Shown piece by piece: positions 16,250 to 24,849 of a DNA stretch of 53,347 bases. Below the pieces are notes generated by a model. That model was not told the origin of the DNA. It made no database searches and saw only the letters and a list, made by a program, of their open reading frames with translations. Numbering within the stretch: the first letter of the stretch is position 1; every line of letters starts with the position of its first letter. The stretch is from Fimbriimonadaceae bacterium (lineage in GTDB: Bacteria; Armatimonadota; Fimbriimonadia; Fimbriimonadales; Fimbriimonadaceae), in the NCBI GenBank assembly GCA_024710805.1, contig JANJUB010000048.1, positions 1 through 53,347 on the forward strand, read 5' to 3'. A program made the position numbers and the translations under genes.

Positions 16250-17109
16250 GCGCTCGGCGAGATGCGATGCGAACCCGACTGGCCCTGTCCTTCGGAAAGG
16301 TCACACTGATCATGCTGCTGGCGTTGGGGTGCTTGGTCTTCGCAATGCCCGTCTACACGTCGTTTGCGATGTCGCTCAAGACCCCGTCTGAGTTGGCGAC
16401 CACGGCAGCGTGGAGTTGGCCGAAGCAACCGACCTGGGCTAACTACGAAGAAGTGCTGAGCAATCCAAGCGTCAACTTCTTCCGCCTCTTCTGGAACACG
16501 GTTACCATCTCGACCCTCGGAACCATCGGCACGGTATTGAGTGCGAGTCTCGTTGCTTACGCTTTCGCGAAGATGAACTTCTCGGGACGGGACCGGCTGT
16601 TCGCGGTGCTGCTCAGTACGATGATGCTTCCCGCCATCGTAACGATGATCCCGACCTACATTCTCTTCAAGGAACTTCACTGGGTGAACACGATGCTTCC
16701 GTTGACGGTTCCCGCGTTCTTTGGCGGGGGAGCTTTCAATATCTTCCTGCTGCGCCAGTTCTTTATGGGTATTCCGAAGGAACTCGATGAGGCGGCGAAG
16801 ATCGAAGGAGCGGGCCACTGGACGATCTACTCAAGGGTCGTTATGCCGCTCTCAGGATCGGCATTGGCGACGGTCGGCGTATTTTGCTTCATCTACAACT
16901 GGCGCGACTTCATGGGACCGCTTATCTACCTAAACGATCCTCAGCTGCAAACATTGGAGACTGGACTCGCTACGTACAACTCCCTACGGGCTGAACAGTG
17001 GCATCTGCTCATGGCGGGAAGCATCTTGGTGACGATTCCGCTGATCGTGATCTTCTTTCTCGGACAACGCTACTTCGTCAAAGGCATTTCGATGACGGGA
17101 TTGAAGTAG
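16246..17109 (+). CDS. MalG/UgpE-type sugar ABC permease
   Basis: This 287-residue inner-membrane permease has about six hydrophobic segments and the EAA motif EAAKIEGAGHWTIYSRVVMPL at residue ~183, which docks the ATPase. Other landmarks are PVYTSFAMSLKTPSEL and STMMLPAIVTMIPTYILF. ATG 16246 overlaps the stop of the fused binding-protein/permease gene (ATGA), so the two are translated together and form the heterodimeric channel of a carbohydrate importer. The missing ATPase is presumably a shared MsmX/MalK-like protein encoded elsewhere. Confidence 0.93.
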   Translation: MSARRDAMRTRLALSFGKVTLIMLLALGCLVFAMPVYTSFAMSLKTPSELATTAAWSWPKQPTWANYEEVLSNPSVNFFRLFWNTVTISTLGTIGTVLSASLVAYAFAKMNFSGRDRLFAVLLSTMMLPAIVTMIPTYILFKELHWVNTMLPLTVPAFFGGGAFNIFLLRQFFMGIPKELDEAAKIEGAGHWTIYSRVVMPLSGSALATVGVFCFIYNWRDFMGPLIYLNDPQLQTLETGLATYNSLRAEQWHLLMAGSILVTIPLIVIFFLGQRYFVKGISMTGLK

Positions 17110-17134
17110 TCCATCGGACTACGTGGAAAGACAA

Positions 17135-18550
17135 ATGAAATTTAAAGATAACTTTGTATGGGGCGCCGCAACCGCTGCTTATCAGATTGAAGGAGCAGCT
17201 CAAAGGGGAGGTCGGGGCGCTTCGGTTTGGGACATGTTTTCGCGCTGGCCCGGTGCCGTTCTGGGTGGTCAGAGCGGCGAAGTCGCATGCGACCATTACC
17301 ACCGGTATCGCGAAGACGTCGCCATCATGCGCGAGTTGGAGCTTCATGCTTACCGATTCTCGTTCTCCTGGTCTCGCATTCTTCCTTCCGGCCAAGGGCC
17401 GGTCAATCATGAAGGAGTTGAGTTCTATGACCGCTTGATCGACTCCCTGCTGGAATCTGGGATCACCCCTTATGCGACCCTGTTCCACTGGGACTTCCCC
17501 CACGAGTTGTTTCTCCGCGGGGGCTGGCTGAACCGCGACTCGGTCGAGTGGTTTGGTGAGTATTCCGAGGTGCTAGCGGAGAAGTTCTCCGACCGCATCC
17601 AGAACTGGTGGACCCTCAATGAGCCCCCCTGTTTTCTGGGGCTGGGCCACGTTGACGGTATCCATGCCCCGGGACTCAAGTTGGATTGGCCCGAGTTCTT
17701 TATCGCGACGAAGCACGCTCTGATGGCCCACGGGCGAGCGGTTCAGGTGCTACGCGCCAAAGCTAAGACCCCTCCGGTGATCGGCTACGTACCGATCAGC
17801 CACATCGGCATCCCCGCTGACGAGTCGCCGGAGAACATTCAAGCGGCACGCGACTTCACGTTCGGAGTACCGGATGCCTCCCGCAAGTTTTGGTTCGCGC
17901 GGCTGTATCTCGATCCTGTTGTGCTTGGCGAGTGGCCAGAAGAGTGCGTCCGTGTCTTCACGGAGCTCGGGCCAAGCGTCACGAAAGACGATCTCGAGTT
18001 GATGTCTCAGCCGATCGACATGCTTGGACTGAACTTCTACTCCGCCCCGACCATTCGACGGGGTGAGAGCGGAAAGCCGGAGGAGGTCACGGGGAAGCCG
18101 GGTGGGCCGCGCACCGGCTTTGACTGGCCCATTACTCCCGAAGGACTTTATTGGTCGGTGCACTTCCACCACGAGCGCTACGGACTGCCCATCATGATCG
18201 CGGAGAACGGCCTGAGCTCTCTCGATTGGGTTTCGGAAGATGGCGCCGTTCATGACCCCCAACGAATCGACTTCACCTCCCGCTACTTGCGGAGCCTGCA
18301 TCGGGCCGACGCCGAGGGCTACCCCATCGAAGGGTACTTCCATTGGTCGCTGCTCGACAACTTCGAGTGGGCGGAGGGATATCGTCACCGGTTTGGTCTG
18401 GTGCACGTGGACTTCGAGACGCAGAAACGAACCATCAAGGACTCGGGCCGGTGGTATCGGAACGTGATCCGACGCAACGGACTGGAGCACCCGCACCGGC
18501 TTGACCCTTTCGCCGTCATCGAGGCGGAATCCAGCCGACGCGCAGTGTGA
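17135..18550 (+). CDS. bglA: GH1 beta-glucosidase
   Basis: This 471-residue cytoplasmic enzyme of glycoside hydrolase family 1 splits beta-glucosides or related disaccharides. Family features are FVWGAATAAYQIEGA at the N-terminus, the acid/base Glu163 in TLNEPP, the nucleophile Glu357 in MIAENG, and the aglycone/glycone-site segment HWSLLDNFEWAEGY. No signal peptide is present, so it acts after import. ATG 17135 has GGAAAG upstream; the GTG at 17123 is a poorer start. It lies 25 bp after the permease gene, which suggests that the operon imports and cleaves a beta-linked oligosaccharide. Confidence 0.95.
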   Translation: MKFKDNFVWGAATAAYQIEGAAQRGGRGASVWDMFSRWPGAVLGGQSGEVACDHYHRYREDVAIMRELELHAYRFSFSWSRILPSGQGPVNHEGVEFYDRLIDSLLESGITPYATLFHWDFPHELFLRGGWLNRDSVEWFGEYSEVLAEKFSDRIQNWWTLNEPPCFLGLGHVDGIHAPGLKLDWPEFFIATKHALMAHGRAVQVLRAKAKTPPVIGYVPISHIGIPADESPENIQAARDFTFGVPDASRKFWFARLYLDPVVLGEWPEECVRVFTELGPSVTKDDLELMSQPIDMLGLNFYSAPTIRRGESGKPEEVTGKPGGPRTGFDWPITPEGLYWSVHFHHERYGLPIMIAENGLSSLDWVSEDGAVHDPQRIDFTSRYLRSLHRADAEGYPIEGYFHWSLLDNFEWAEGYRHRFGLVHVDFETQKRTIKDSGRWYRNVIRRNGLEHPHRLDPFAVIEAESSRRAV

Positions 18551-18570
18551 GGGAGATCCGCATATTTATG

Positions 18571-18590
18571 CCCGTAAAAATACGGGTTCT
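18571..18590 (+). terminator. Hairpin at end of the sugar operon
   Basis: The stem CCCGTA/TACGGG with an AAAA loop is followed by TTCT. It is short but suitably placed 20 bp after the beta-glucosidase stop and before the next promoter. Confidence 0.5.
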
Positions 18591-18615
18591 ACTTCTGACT
18601 TGACAAATCCTGACG

Positions 18616-18621
18616 TATAAT
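18616..18621 (+). promoter_or_regulatory. -10 TATAAT of the PEP-CTERM gene
   Basis: This is a perfect -10 directly upstream of operator 3. The best -35 by spacing is the poor TTCTGA at 18593-18598; a TTGACA at 18600-18605 is only 10 bp away and cannot pair with it. Confidence 0.6.
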
Positions 18622-18632
18622 GAGAAACGATT

Positions 18633-18648
18633 CGCGAAACGTTTCGCG
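18633..18648. promoter_or_regulatory. LacI-type operator 3 (CGCGAAACGTTTCGCG)
   Basis: This perfect 16-bp palindrome is the most symmetrical of the three sites. It starts 11 bp after the TATAAT and precedes ATG 18665. A related half-site (GAAACGATTC) lies just upstream at 18623-18632. Confidence 0.87.
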
Positions 18649-18664
18649 CACTGTGAGGAATCCG

Positions 18665-19405
18665 ATGAACTTGAACTTTGCTCGACTTGCAACGCTTGCT
18701 CTCGCGACGGCCATGTCGGCCGTTTCGCTCGGAGCCCTGACCCCCTACTCGCAGAACTTCGAGGGGATGAACATCGCCTCGCCGAGTGCGCTGGCGGACG
18801 ACGGCTGGCTGGTGTACGGCAATGTCTTCGAAGGCGGCAACTGGCTCTACGGCTACGGTCCATTCGCGGCGCCCAACGGTGGCGGCGGCTTTTCGGCGGT
18901 TGCGACTGGTGAAGGCGGTGCCGCCCAGGGTCAGCAGTATCTGAACGCCTACAGCGACTACAACAACGGCGACCACGCCCTCGGCCGCATCATCGAAGCG
19001 AACGTATTCCAAGAGCGGACGATCTCTGCGGGCGACTTGGGATCGAGCTACAACTTCACCTTCGACTACAAGGCCTCGAGCCAGAGCGGCCCCGGCGGGC
19101 AGACCCGCACGATGGCGTTCATCAAGGTGCTCAACCCCGGAGCAGGATACGCGATGGTCGCGTTCCCAACCTTGGAGACCACGGCCGCGTCCACCACCGA
19201 CTGGGCACCGGGCGCGTTGAACATCACGATCGACAACGCGTGGTCTGGCCACATTCTGCAGTTCGGGTTCTTGAGCACGGCGACGCTCTATGAGCCGTCG
19301 GGCGTGTACTACGACAACATCAACTTCCAGGCGGTGCCCGAGCCGGCGACGCTAACCGCGTTGGCGCTTGGTGCTACGGCGCTTCTTCGCCGCCGCCGAA
19401 AGTAA
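18665..19405 (+). CDS. PEP-CTERM surface protein under LacI-type control
   Basis: This 246-residue exported protein has an N-terminal signal peptide (LATLALATAMSAVSLGA), a beta-rich body (YSQNFEGMNIASPSAL, YDNINFQ) resembling jelly-roll carbohydrate-binding folds, and a classic PEP-CTERM tail: VPEPATLTALALGATALLRRRRK. Such tails are processed by an exosortase. ATG 18665 follows GTGAGGA; the upstream in-frame start would translate the operator. With operator 3 in its leader it belongs to the sugar regulon and may hold substrate near the cell (inference). Confidence 0.88.
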   Translation: MNLNFARLATLALATAMSAVSLGALTPYSQNFEGMNIASPSALADDGWLVYGNVFEGGNWLYGYGPFAAPNGGGGFSAVATGEGGAAQGQQYLNAYSDYNNGDHALGRIIEANVFQERTISAGDLGSSYNFTFDYKASSQSGPGGQTRTMAFIKVLNPGAGYAMVAFPTLETTAASTTDWAPGALNITIDNAWSGHILQFGFLSTATLYEPSGVYYDNINFQAVPEPATLTALALGATALLRRRRK

Positions 19406-19427
19406 CACCAAGGAGCGTGATGTCCCC

Positions 19428-19456
19428 GGCCCCAAGAGCCATGTGCTCTTGGGGCC
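19428..19456. terminator. Bidirectional terminator hairpin
   Basis: A perfect 12-bp stem GGCCCCAAGAGC/GCTCTTGGGGCC with a 5-nt loop lies between two convergent genes, the PEP-CTERM gene and the minus-strand gene ending at 19477. Confidence 0.75.
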
Positions 19457-19476
19457 AGATTCTATGTGGACCCCGA

Positions 19477-21105
19477 TCAGTCGGCCGCTTCTTGTCGGGT
19501 GACAATCGGTACGTAACCGACTTCAAGGCCCTTCGGCGGGGTGACCAGCAGGGCGCGATCGAGTGCGACCAGTTTCCCTCGGGTGGGCGGGGCCATGTAG
19601 TCTCGGTTCGTCGGCCAGTTCGCGTGCAGTCTTTCGACCAGGCGTTGCAGCTTCGCCTTCTTGTCGGCGGGCCAGTTGTACTGCTGGAATGACGGCTGGT
19701 CCACGAATCGATACCACGAGTAGGTCACGACGGATCCGTCGGCGAGCTTGACCCGGAAAGGTCCAAGCTTGGGCCCAGGCTTTGCCCAAGCGCCAACGAT
19801 GGGCGACGTGTAGGGCGCCCCTTTGCCCGCCAGGGCGAACTCCGCGGACAGCAACTTGGTTTCAGCCGGCACGTCCTCCGGAGCGACGACTTGGCGCTCC
19901 TCACCGACCTGCTTGTAGTACTGCGGGAAGTGCCCTGGCTTCGCGGCCGACCCGCCGAACCACTGAAGACCCCACACATTGCCCTCGAAGATCCGCGTAT
20001 CGAACGCACCCTCGACGCCGACGATCTTCTTCCCCGCCTGATCGTATCGGGTCGTTCTAGTGTTCAGCTTGGGCTTGTACGCTTGCTTCCCGTCGAATCG
20101 TCCATCGGAGGCGGGCCCACCGTCGCGCCACGCCTTGAAAGCGTCATACAGCGCGGCCTTCGAGTAGTAGGTGACATCCTGAACCAGGATCGCGCGCCCC
20201 TGAGCATCTACGGGGAACTGCAGCTTGGGAAGCTTTGAGTAGACCGTCCCCTGGGCGTCCTTACTGTCGAGTCGAGGCACGGTGTTGATTTCCATTGCGC
20301 CGCCGCCCATGATCCCCGGGCGAGCATCGAGGCCGCGCCCGTAGAGGAACGGATAGTCAAACAGCTTGCCGATCTTGCTCCACGTCTCCGGGATGTAATA
20401 GGCGATCGGACCCTTGAAGTTCGCGGCACTCAGGAAACACGTCCAGCTCTGGTCGCCCGTTGGCGGATCTCCCGAGGTCGGGTCAGTGAAGGGGAGGGCC
20501 ATCCAACTGTAGCCGAGGAACTCGCCATTGGGATTGCCCTGGAAGGGCAGTCCATCCGGCGGAATCAGCAGCCGGTTGCTGAGCTGCGCAATGCCAAGCC
20601 GATCATCCGGAAGAGCCTCGTTGCTGTAGAAGAACGACCAGCCCGGCGAGCCCACTTCGTAGTCGTAGCACTGCGGGGTGGCGTTCATGCTGAACTTGGG
20701 TGGGCCGTAACGGAAGTGGTTTCTGGCCCAATATCCCAAGCCGCCCTCCACCGTCTGAAAGACCGTGCTCCACGTCGGCCCGCGTTCCTTCCACTTTCGG
20801 GCTAACGTGCCCTCCGGTGCGAGCGGAGTGGACTTGTTGTCGGAGTTGTCGGGCTGAATCCATGAACTCGGCAAGCCGATCTGAAAACCGGCGAGCGGCT
20901 GGTCGGCAAGCGGCCACACGGCCGCGTAGAATCCCATCCCGGCGGTGTAGCCCCCTTCCGCCGGCAAGGGTTCGTGGCCGAATCCAATGTAGCCGTGAAG
21001 TCCTTGCGAGTGGGATGTGACTTGACCAACGCTCGCGGAGGACGCATCTGAAGCCGATTGGGGACTGCCGAGCATGGTCAAGGCAACGATCACGTGGACG
21101 TTCAT
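19477..21105 (-). CDS. Secreted protein of unknown function
   Basis: This 542-residue protein has a probable signal peptide (MNVHVIVALTMLGSPQSAS) and a GAGGTGA ribosome site before ATG 21105. I do not recognise the family. The composition is Gly-, Trp- and Tyr-rich and beta-like (GFGHEPLPAEGGYTAG, GLGYWARNHFRYGPP, GLQWFGGSAAKPGHFPQYY), as in many extracellular carbohydrate-active or binding proteins. No catalytic motif can be named. It converges on the sugar regulon across a terminator and carries no GAAACGTTTC site, so co-regulation is not supported. Confidence 0.75.
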   Translation of the reverse strand: MNVHVIVALTMLGSPQSASDASSASVGQVTSHSQGLHGYIGFGHEPLPAEGGYTAGMGFYAAVWPLADQPLAGFQIGLPSSWIQPDNSDNKSTPLAPEGTLARKWKERGPTWSTVFQTVEGGLGYWARNHFRYGPPKFSMNATPQCYDYEVGSPGWSFFYSNEALPDDRLGIAQLSNRLLIPPDGLPFQGNPNGEFLGYSWMALPFTDPTSGDPPTGDQSWTCFLSAANFKGPIAYYIPETWSKIGKLFDYPFLYGRGLDARPGIMGGGAMEINTVPRLDSKDAQGTVYSKLPKLQFPVDAQGRAILVQDVTYYSKAALYDAFKAWRDGGPASDGRFDGKQAYKPKLNTRTTRYDQAGKKIVGVEGAFDTRIFEGNVWGLQWFGGSAAKPGHFPQYYKQVGEERQVVAPEDVPAETKLLSAEFALAGKGAPYTSPIVGAWAKPGPKLGPFRVKLADGSVVTYSWYRFVDQPSFQQYNWPADKKAKLQRLVERLHANWPTNRDYMAPPTRGKLVALDRALLVTPPKGLEVGYVPIVTRQEAAD

Positions 21106-21185
21106 TTCACCTCACGGTGCTCCCGGATCCGGCACCGACTCCACGTTACCTGGCGTTTCGCCTCCAGGTGGGGGCGCCAGCGAGC

Positions 21186-21527
21186 CTAGAGATTCGCCAC
21201 GGGCGGGGGCGTGGGCGCGAATGTCGCCGCGGTGAACCAGATCAGCCACACCGTCACATAGGCGGCGCTGCCCCAAAGGGACGCCTGCCTAACGAAACGC
21301 AGATTGTACTGCGCATACCAAGCAAGGACCAGCCACCCCGCGACCAGCGTTAGCCCCTTCACCAAAGCGAAGAGCCACTCGCTCTGCTCGATGAACACAC
21401 GCATGAGCGGATTGAGCTCGACGATCTGACCCTGGGCGTGTAACACGGCCGTCACCACCAAATCGATCAAACCGATTCCGATGAACAACAAGATCGCTCG
21501 CGTGGGGATGGCTTCTTTCAGAGTCAT
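21186..21527 (-). CDS. DUF5658-like small membrane protein
   Basis: This 113-residue protein has about three hydrophobic segments: AILLFIGIGLIDLVVTAVLHA, then the conserved VELNPLM element, FALVKGLTLVAGWLVLAW, and AAYVTVWLIWFTAATF. The D-x(n)-ELNPLM arrangement is that of DUF5658. The function is unknown. The ATG at 21527 lies inside the open frame of the upstream DD-peptidase gene, so the two are translationally linked at the end of the envelope operon. Confidence 0.75.
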   Translation of the reverse strand: MTLKEAIPTRAILLFIGIGLIDLVVTAVLHAQGQIVELNPLMRVFIEQSEWLFALVKGLTLVAGWLVLAWYAQYNLRFVRQASLWGSAAYVTVWLIWFTAATFAPTPPPVANL

Positions 21528-22818
21528 GGCTAACGTCAACCTCAAAATCCGTGCCGCCCGGTGCTCCTATCTTAGCCACGATTTCGTCTTGGAGGGCCCG
21601 AATTTGGGTCGCGGAAGCCACAAAGTTGTTGAAAACAAGTGCTATTGCCAGGGATTCTCCTGCCGGGTCTGTGGAAAGGCCGCTGAGCGATGAGACCGAG
21701 CTCAGAGAACCTGTTTTGCCTCGGAAGTTGACCCCAGCGAGGCGGTTGGTCAGCGTTCCCTCGCCCGGCCCAGCCAGCCAGGATCGCCACTCCGGCCAGG
21801 TCCGATCGGCAAACAACAGCAGCTGGATCAAAACTCGTGGAGTAACCAGGTTGTGCCGAGACAGGCCGCTGCCGTCGATCGGGCGAAGATCGTCGGGATC
21901 GATGCCTGCGGCCGCCACGAGTCGCTTCTCCATGCGGTCGGCGGCCTCGGCGTAGGGCTCGTTGGGGTCCGCAAAGGGAGCCTCCGCGCACGCAGCGTTC
22001 AGCATGAGGCACTCGGCCAAGAAGTTGTCACTCTTAACCAGACACTCACGAACGATCTCGCTCAGCGGCGGAGCTTCCAGAACCACATCCGGCGAGCGAT
22101 TCGGCACGGCCGCCACGGGAGCCGTGAACTTGGTGCCCAGAGCAAGCGCGGCGGCTCGTTCGGGGTCAGGAACAGCCAAGGTATCAAGGCGCTGGGTCTC
22201 CTTGGGAAGAATCGACGGCACCCAAGCCGTGCCGCGTATAGGGTCGTAACGAAGCTTACGGCCCGGCTGAGTTGACACACCATAGTTCGCCGGGCGGAAC
22301 ACCGGCTTGCCACCTTGGTTCCACAGCTCAAAGCCGCCTCGATCCACCGCAAAGGCGGAAGGCTGGGCGGCGTAACGATTTGGAAGGTCGTCGTGCTCCC
22401 AAGTCGGGGGAATTCCGGCACGGTAGGGTGCCTTCAAGTACAGCTTGGTTCCGGGGGGAACCTGAAGCAGTTCACGTGCGGTGACGAGGTCCGCGTAGGT
22501 CAGCATCGGATGAGCGACCGCTTCGACGTGGATCATATCGTGCGTCTTCCACAGCCGCACCTGGCCGCGGTATTCGGGCCCGAGCACCAACAGTGCATAG
22601 ATGCACGACAAGATCTTCTGGTTGCTGGCGGGCACCATTCGGCGGTCAGCATTGCGGGAGTACCGCAAGTTGCCTGCGGCATCGGAGATGGCGGCTCCGA
22701 CGGTCGCGCCACGAGTCACGGGGCGATCGAGATAGGCGTCGAGGTCTTGGGCACCCGATGGCGCGGCCGAGAGAGCAACGACCAGAACCAGCCACTTCGG
22801 GCTACAGAACTTCGGCAT
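21289..22818 (-). CDS. dacB: D-alanyl-D-alanine carboxypeptidase/endopeptidase, PBP4 type (S13)
   Basis: This 509-residue periplasmic peptidoglycan hydrolase of the DacB/PBP4 family has a signal peptide (KWLVLVVALSAAPSGAQ) and the three penicillin-binding motifs in order: S-x-x-K in MVPASNQKILS, S-x-N as KSDNFLAE, and KTG in FRGKTGSL. PBP4 proteins cut peptide crosslinks or terminal D-Ala in the periplasm. The start (22818) overlaps the ATPase stop. The normal fold should end near GAPGGTDFE, but the frame stays open for ~80 more codons that are an out-of-frame reading of the DUF5658 gene. This may be a lost stop or a sequencing indel; TGA and TAG lie in the next frame at that point. Confidence 0.9.
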   Translation of the reverse strand: MPKFCSPKWLVLVVALSAAPSGAQDLDAYLDRPVTRGATVGAAISDAAGNLRYSRNADRRMVPASNQKILSCIYALLVLGPEYRGQVRLWKTHDMIHVEAVAHPMLTYADLVTARELLQVPPGTKLYLKAPYRAGIPPTWEHDDLPNRYAAQPSAFAVDRGGFELWNQGGKPVFRPANYGVSTQPGRKLRYDPIRGTAWVPSILPKETQRLDTLAVPDPERAAALALGTKFTAPVAAVPNRSPDVVLEAPPLSEIVRECLVKSDNFLAECLMLNAACAEAPFADPNEPYAEAADRMEKRLVAAAGIDPDDLRPIDGSGLSRHNLVTPRVLIQLLLFADRTWPEWRSWLAGPGEGTLTNRLAGVNFRGKTGSLSSVSSLSGLSTDPAGESLAIALVFNNFVASATQIRALQDEIVAKIGAPGGTDFEVDVSHDSERSHPHASDLVVHRNRFDRFGGDGRVTRPGSDRRAQSAHACVHRAERVALRFGEGANAGRGVAGPCLVCAVQSAFR

Positions 22819-23542
22819 CGCCGTGCATATAGGCATCGAGCACCTCATCCGGCTTCCCTTCTCGTTCAATAACGCCGTGATGCAGCCAAACGCACCGGTC
22901 GGCCAACATCCGAGCCTGATCGAGATTGTGGGACACAAACAGAATGGATCCGCCGTTCGCGCGGAACTCGTTGATCCGAGTGAAGCACTTGGCTTCAAAC
23001 GCATAGTCTCCGACCGCAAGGACTTCATCGACGATCAGGAGCTCCGCATCCACATGCACCGCAACGGCAAACCCCAGCCGCGCAAGCATTCCGCTGGAAT
23101 AGGAACGCACCGGCGCGTCGATATGGCGGTGGAGTTCGGCAAAGTCGATGATCGCATCGGTTCGCTCGAGGATCTGCTTGCGCGTTAGGCCAAGGATCAC
23201 GCCATTGAAAAAGACATTTTCGCGGCCCGACAGGTCGGGGTGGAAGCCGGCCCCCAGTTCGAGCAGCGGCGCAACGCGGCCGTTGACCTGAATCTGCCCC
23301 GAGGTCGGCTTGTACACCCGGGCGATCAGCGCGAGCAACGTGCTCTTCCCCGCCCCGTTTCGACCCACGAGCGCGACCGTCTCGCCGCGTTTGATTTCGA
23401 GGTCGATGCCACGAAGCACCTCCAGCCGTTCGATCCTTCGCTGTCGCCACCAAAGCATGGCGGTCTTCAGCGAACCCGATCCGCTGTGGCTCAGCAGGAA
23501 CGTCTTGTGGAGGTCGCGAATCGAGACGATGGAGTCGCTCAT
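22802..23542 (-). CDS. O-antigen/teichoic-acid-type ABC exporter ATPase
   Basis: This 246-residue ATP-binding subunit of a polysaccharide or polyol exporter (Wzt/TagH type) has Walker A GRNGAGKST, signature YSSGM (LSGGQ replacement typical of this subfamily), and Walker B LLIVDEVLAVGD with the switch His in VSHNLD. It ends soon after the ATPase core (AYMHGDAEVL), so the C-terminal carbohydrate-binding domain of long Wzt proteins is absent. ATG 23542 overlaps the permease stop (ATGA), and its own stop overlaps the dacB start. The exported substrate is unknown; no glycosyltransferases are nearby. Confidence 0.92.
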   Translation of the reverse strand: MSDSIVSIRDLHKTFLLSHSGSGSLKTAMLWWRQRRIERLEVLRGIDLEIKRGETVALVGRNGAGKSTLLALIARVYKPTSGQIQVNGRVAPLLELGAGFHPDLSGRENVFFNGVILGLTRKQILERTDAIIDFAELHRHIDAPVRSYSSGMLARLGFAVAVHVDAELLIVDEVLAVGDYAFEAKCFTRINEFRANGGSILFVSHNLDQARMLADRCVWLHHGVIEREGKPDEVLDAYMHGDAEVL

Positions 23543-24399
23543 GGCCGCTCGACGAACCTCCATTTCATTCGATTGAACACGTGGTAACCAAGAACGAGAA
23601 TCCCGAATGACATCAGTGCGGCGATGCCGAACAGCCCCCAATCCAAGTCGAGCGGCTGAAGCGTTTCACCGCCCATTCGAACCGGCGTCGGCGCGAGGAG
23701 CACCTTTTTGTAGGTGGTGCAAAGCGTCGCCATCGGGTTCAGGTGATACAGGATGTAGAGCAGGTCGCCGCGCGGGCCCATCTGAGACGTCGCATGGCGG
23801 ACGTTCTCGCTGAAGTACATCACCGGTGTGAGGAAGAACATGATGTACAGCACCGCGCCCATGATGTACTTCACGTCTTCGTAGAACGTGTTCAGTGCGC
23901 TGATGATGAGACTGAGCCCGGTCGCCAACGCCAAGTTCACGAGCAACACCAGCGGCAGGATCACGACGGTCGGCCGAATCGGAAACTCACCCGGTGTTCG
24001 CAGCCAAACCAGAATCGAGATCACCACAAACACGCCGAGCGCAAGCACCAGATGGATGAAGTTGGCGAAGATCTGGGCGAGAGGCAGCACCTCGCGCGGG
24101 AAATACACCTTGCGCACCATCGGCAGCGACACGAGGATCGACTGCGCCGAGTCCATCAGTGCGAACTGGAAGAACGCGTAGGGGATGTAGGCGGCAAGCA
24201 CGTAGAGCGTATAGCTGCCCACGCCTTGACTCAGGAAGTACTTGAAGACGATCGACATCACCAAAGCGGTGACGAGGGGATTGACAAGCGACCAGAGAAA
24301 TCCCAGCGCGCTGTTCTTGTAGCGGATGCGCAGTTCCCGCTCGGTGAGGCTGATCAATAACTCGCGGAACCGCCACAGCTCCTTGAGTTCTGCCCACAT
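23539..24399 (-). CDS. ABC-2-type polysaccharide exporter permease
   Basis: This 286-residue inner-membrane protein of the Wzm/TagG family has the N-terminal amphipathic segment before the membrane (LTERELRIRYKNSALGFLWSLVNPL, a family hallmark) and six hydrophobic segments. It also has the FLTPVMYFSE and LYHLNPMATLCTTYKKVLL elements typical of O-antigen exporters. ATG 24399 was preferred over an upstream in-frame start that overlaps the FKBP gene. It is coupled to the ATPase by ATGA overlap. Confidence 0.93.
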   Translation of the reverse strand: MWAELKELWRFRELLISLTERELRIRYKNSALGFLWSLVNPLVTALVMSIVFKYFLSQGVGSYTLYVLAAYIPYAFFQFALMDSAQSILVSLPMVRKVYFPREVLPLAQIFANFIHLVLALGVFVVISILVWLRTPGEFPIRPTVVILPLVLLVNLALATGLSLIISALNTFYEDVKYIMGAVLYIMFFLTPVMYFSENVRHATSQMGPRGDLLYILYHLNPMATLCTTYKKVLLAPTPVRMGGETLQPLDLDWGLFGIAALMSFGILVLGYHVFNRMKWRFVERP

Positions 24400-24409
24400 G
24401 ACGCCGATT

Positions 24410-24799
24410 CTACCTACCGGCAACCTGAATCAGATTCACCGTGAGCTGGAGGGTGGCGTTGGGCGGCACGATCGGCACCAGCCCGGTCTGGCCAAAGGCC
24501 CGCTCCGGTGGAAAGGCGGCGAGCCGGATTCCGCCGGTCCGCATCCCAACCACGGCGCGGCTGAGCAGATCATACGGCTCGGCCGTGACCACGAACGTAA
24601 ACGGCAACCCACGCTTGCGCGAGTTCGCGAGTTCGTTTCCCTCGGGGGTCGCCGCGAGGAAGTGGATGGTGACCCGGTCGCCGATTACAACGGCATTGCC
24701 CGAACCGACACGCAACTCCTGCCAGCCCGGCTCGAGGTTGGGCACATTGCCCCACACCGAGAGGCCGATGCCGAGGCTAACCAGCGCGTCTTTGAACAT
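24410..24799 (-). CDS. FKBP-type peptidyl-prolyl isomerase
   Basis: This 129-residue single-domain FKBP has recognisable segments: V-x-IGDRVTIHFLAATPEG, PFTFVV, LLSRAVVGMRTGGIRLAAFPPERAFG, and the final beta strand LQLTVNLIQV. The N-terminus (MFKDALVSLGIGLSVWG) is mildly hydrophobic and could direct export. These enzymes catalyse proline isomerisation in protein folding. It lies 10 bp before the exporter permease and 50 bp after the 207-residue membrane protein, so it is probably part of the riboswitch-led operon. Confidence 0.85.
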   Translation of the reverse strand: MFKDALVSLGIGLSVWGNVPNLEPGWQELRVGSGNAVVIGDRVTIHFLAATPEGNELANSRKRGLPFTFVVTAEPYDLLSRAVVGMRTGGIRLAAFPPERAFGQTGLVPIVPPNATLQLTVNLIQVAGR

Positions 24800-24849
24800 G
24801 TCTACCCACTAAGGATAGACGGACACAACCTGCCAATGTTGCCGGGTGT

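Noticed and set aside
18600-18621. TTGACA at 18600-18605 as the -35 for TATAAT 18616-18621
   Set aside because: The spacer is only 10 bp, too short for a sigma-70 promoter; only the -10 was kept.
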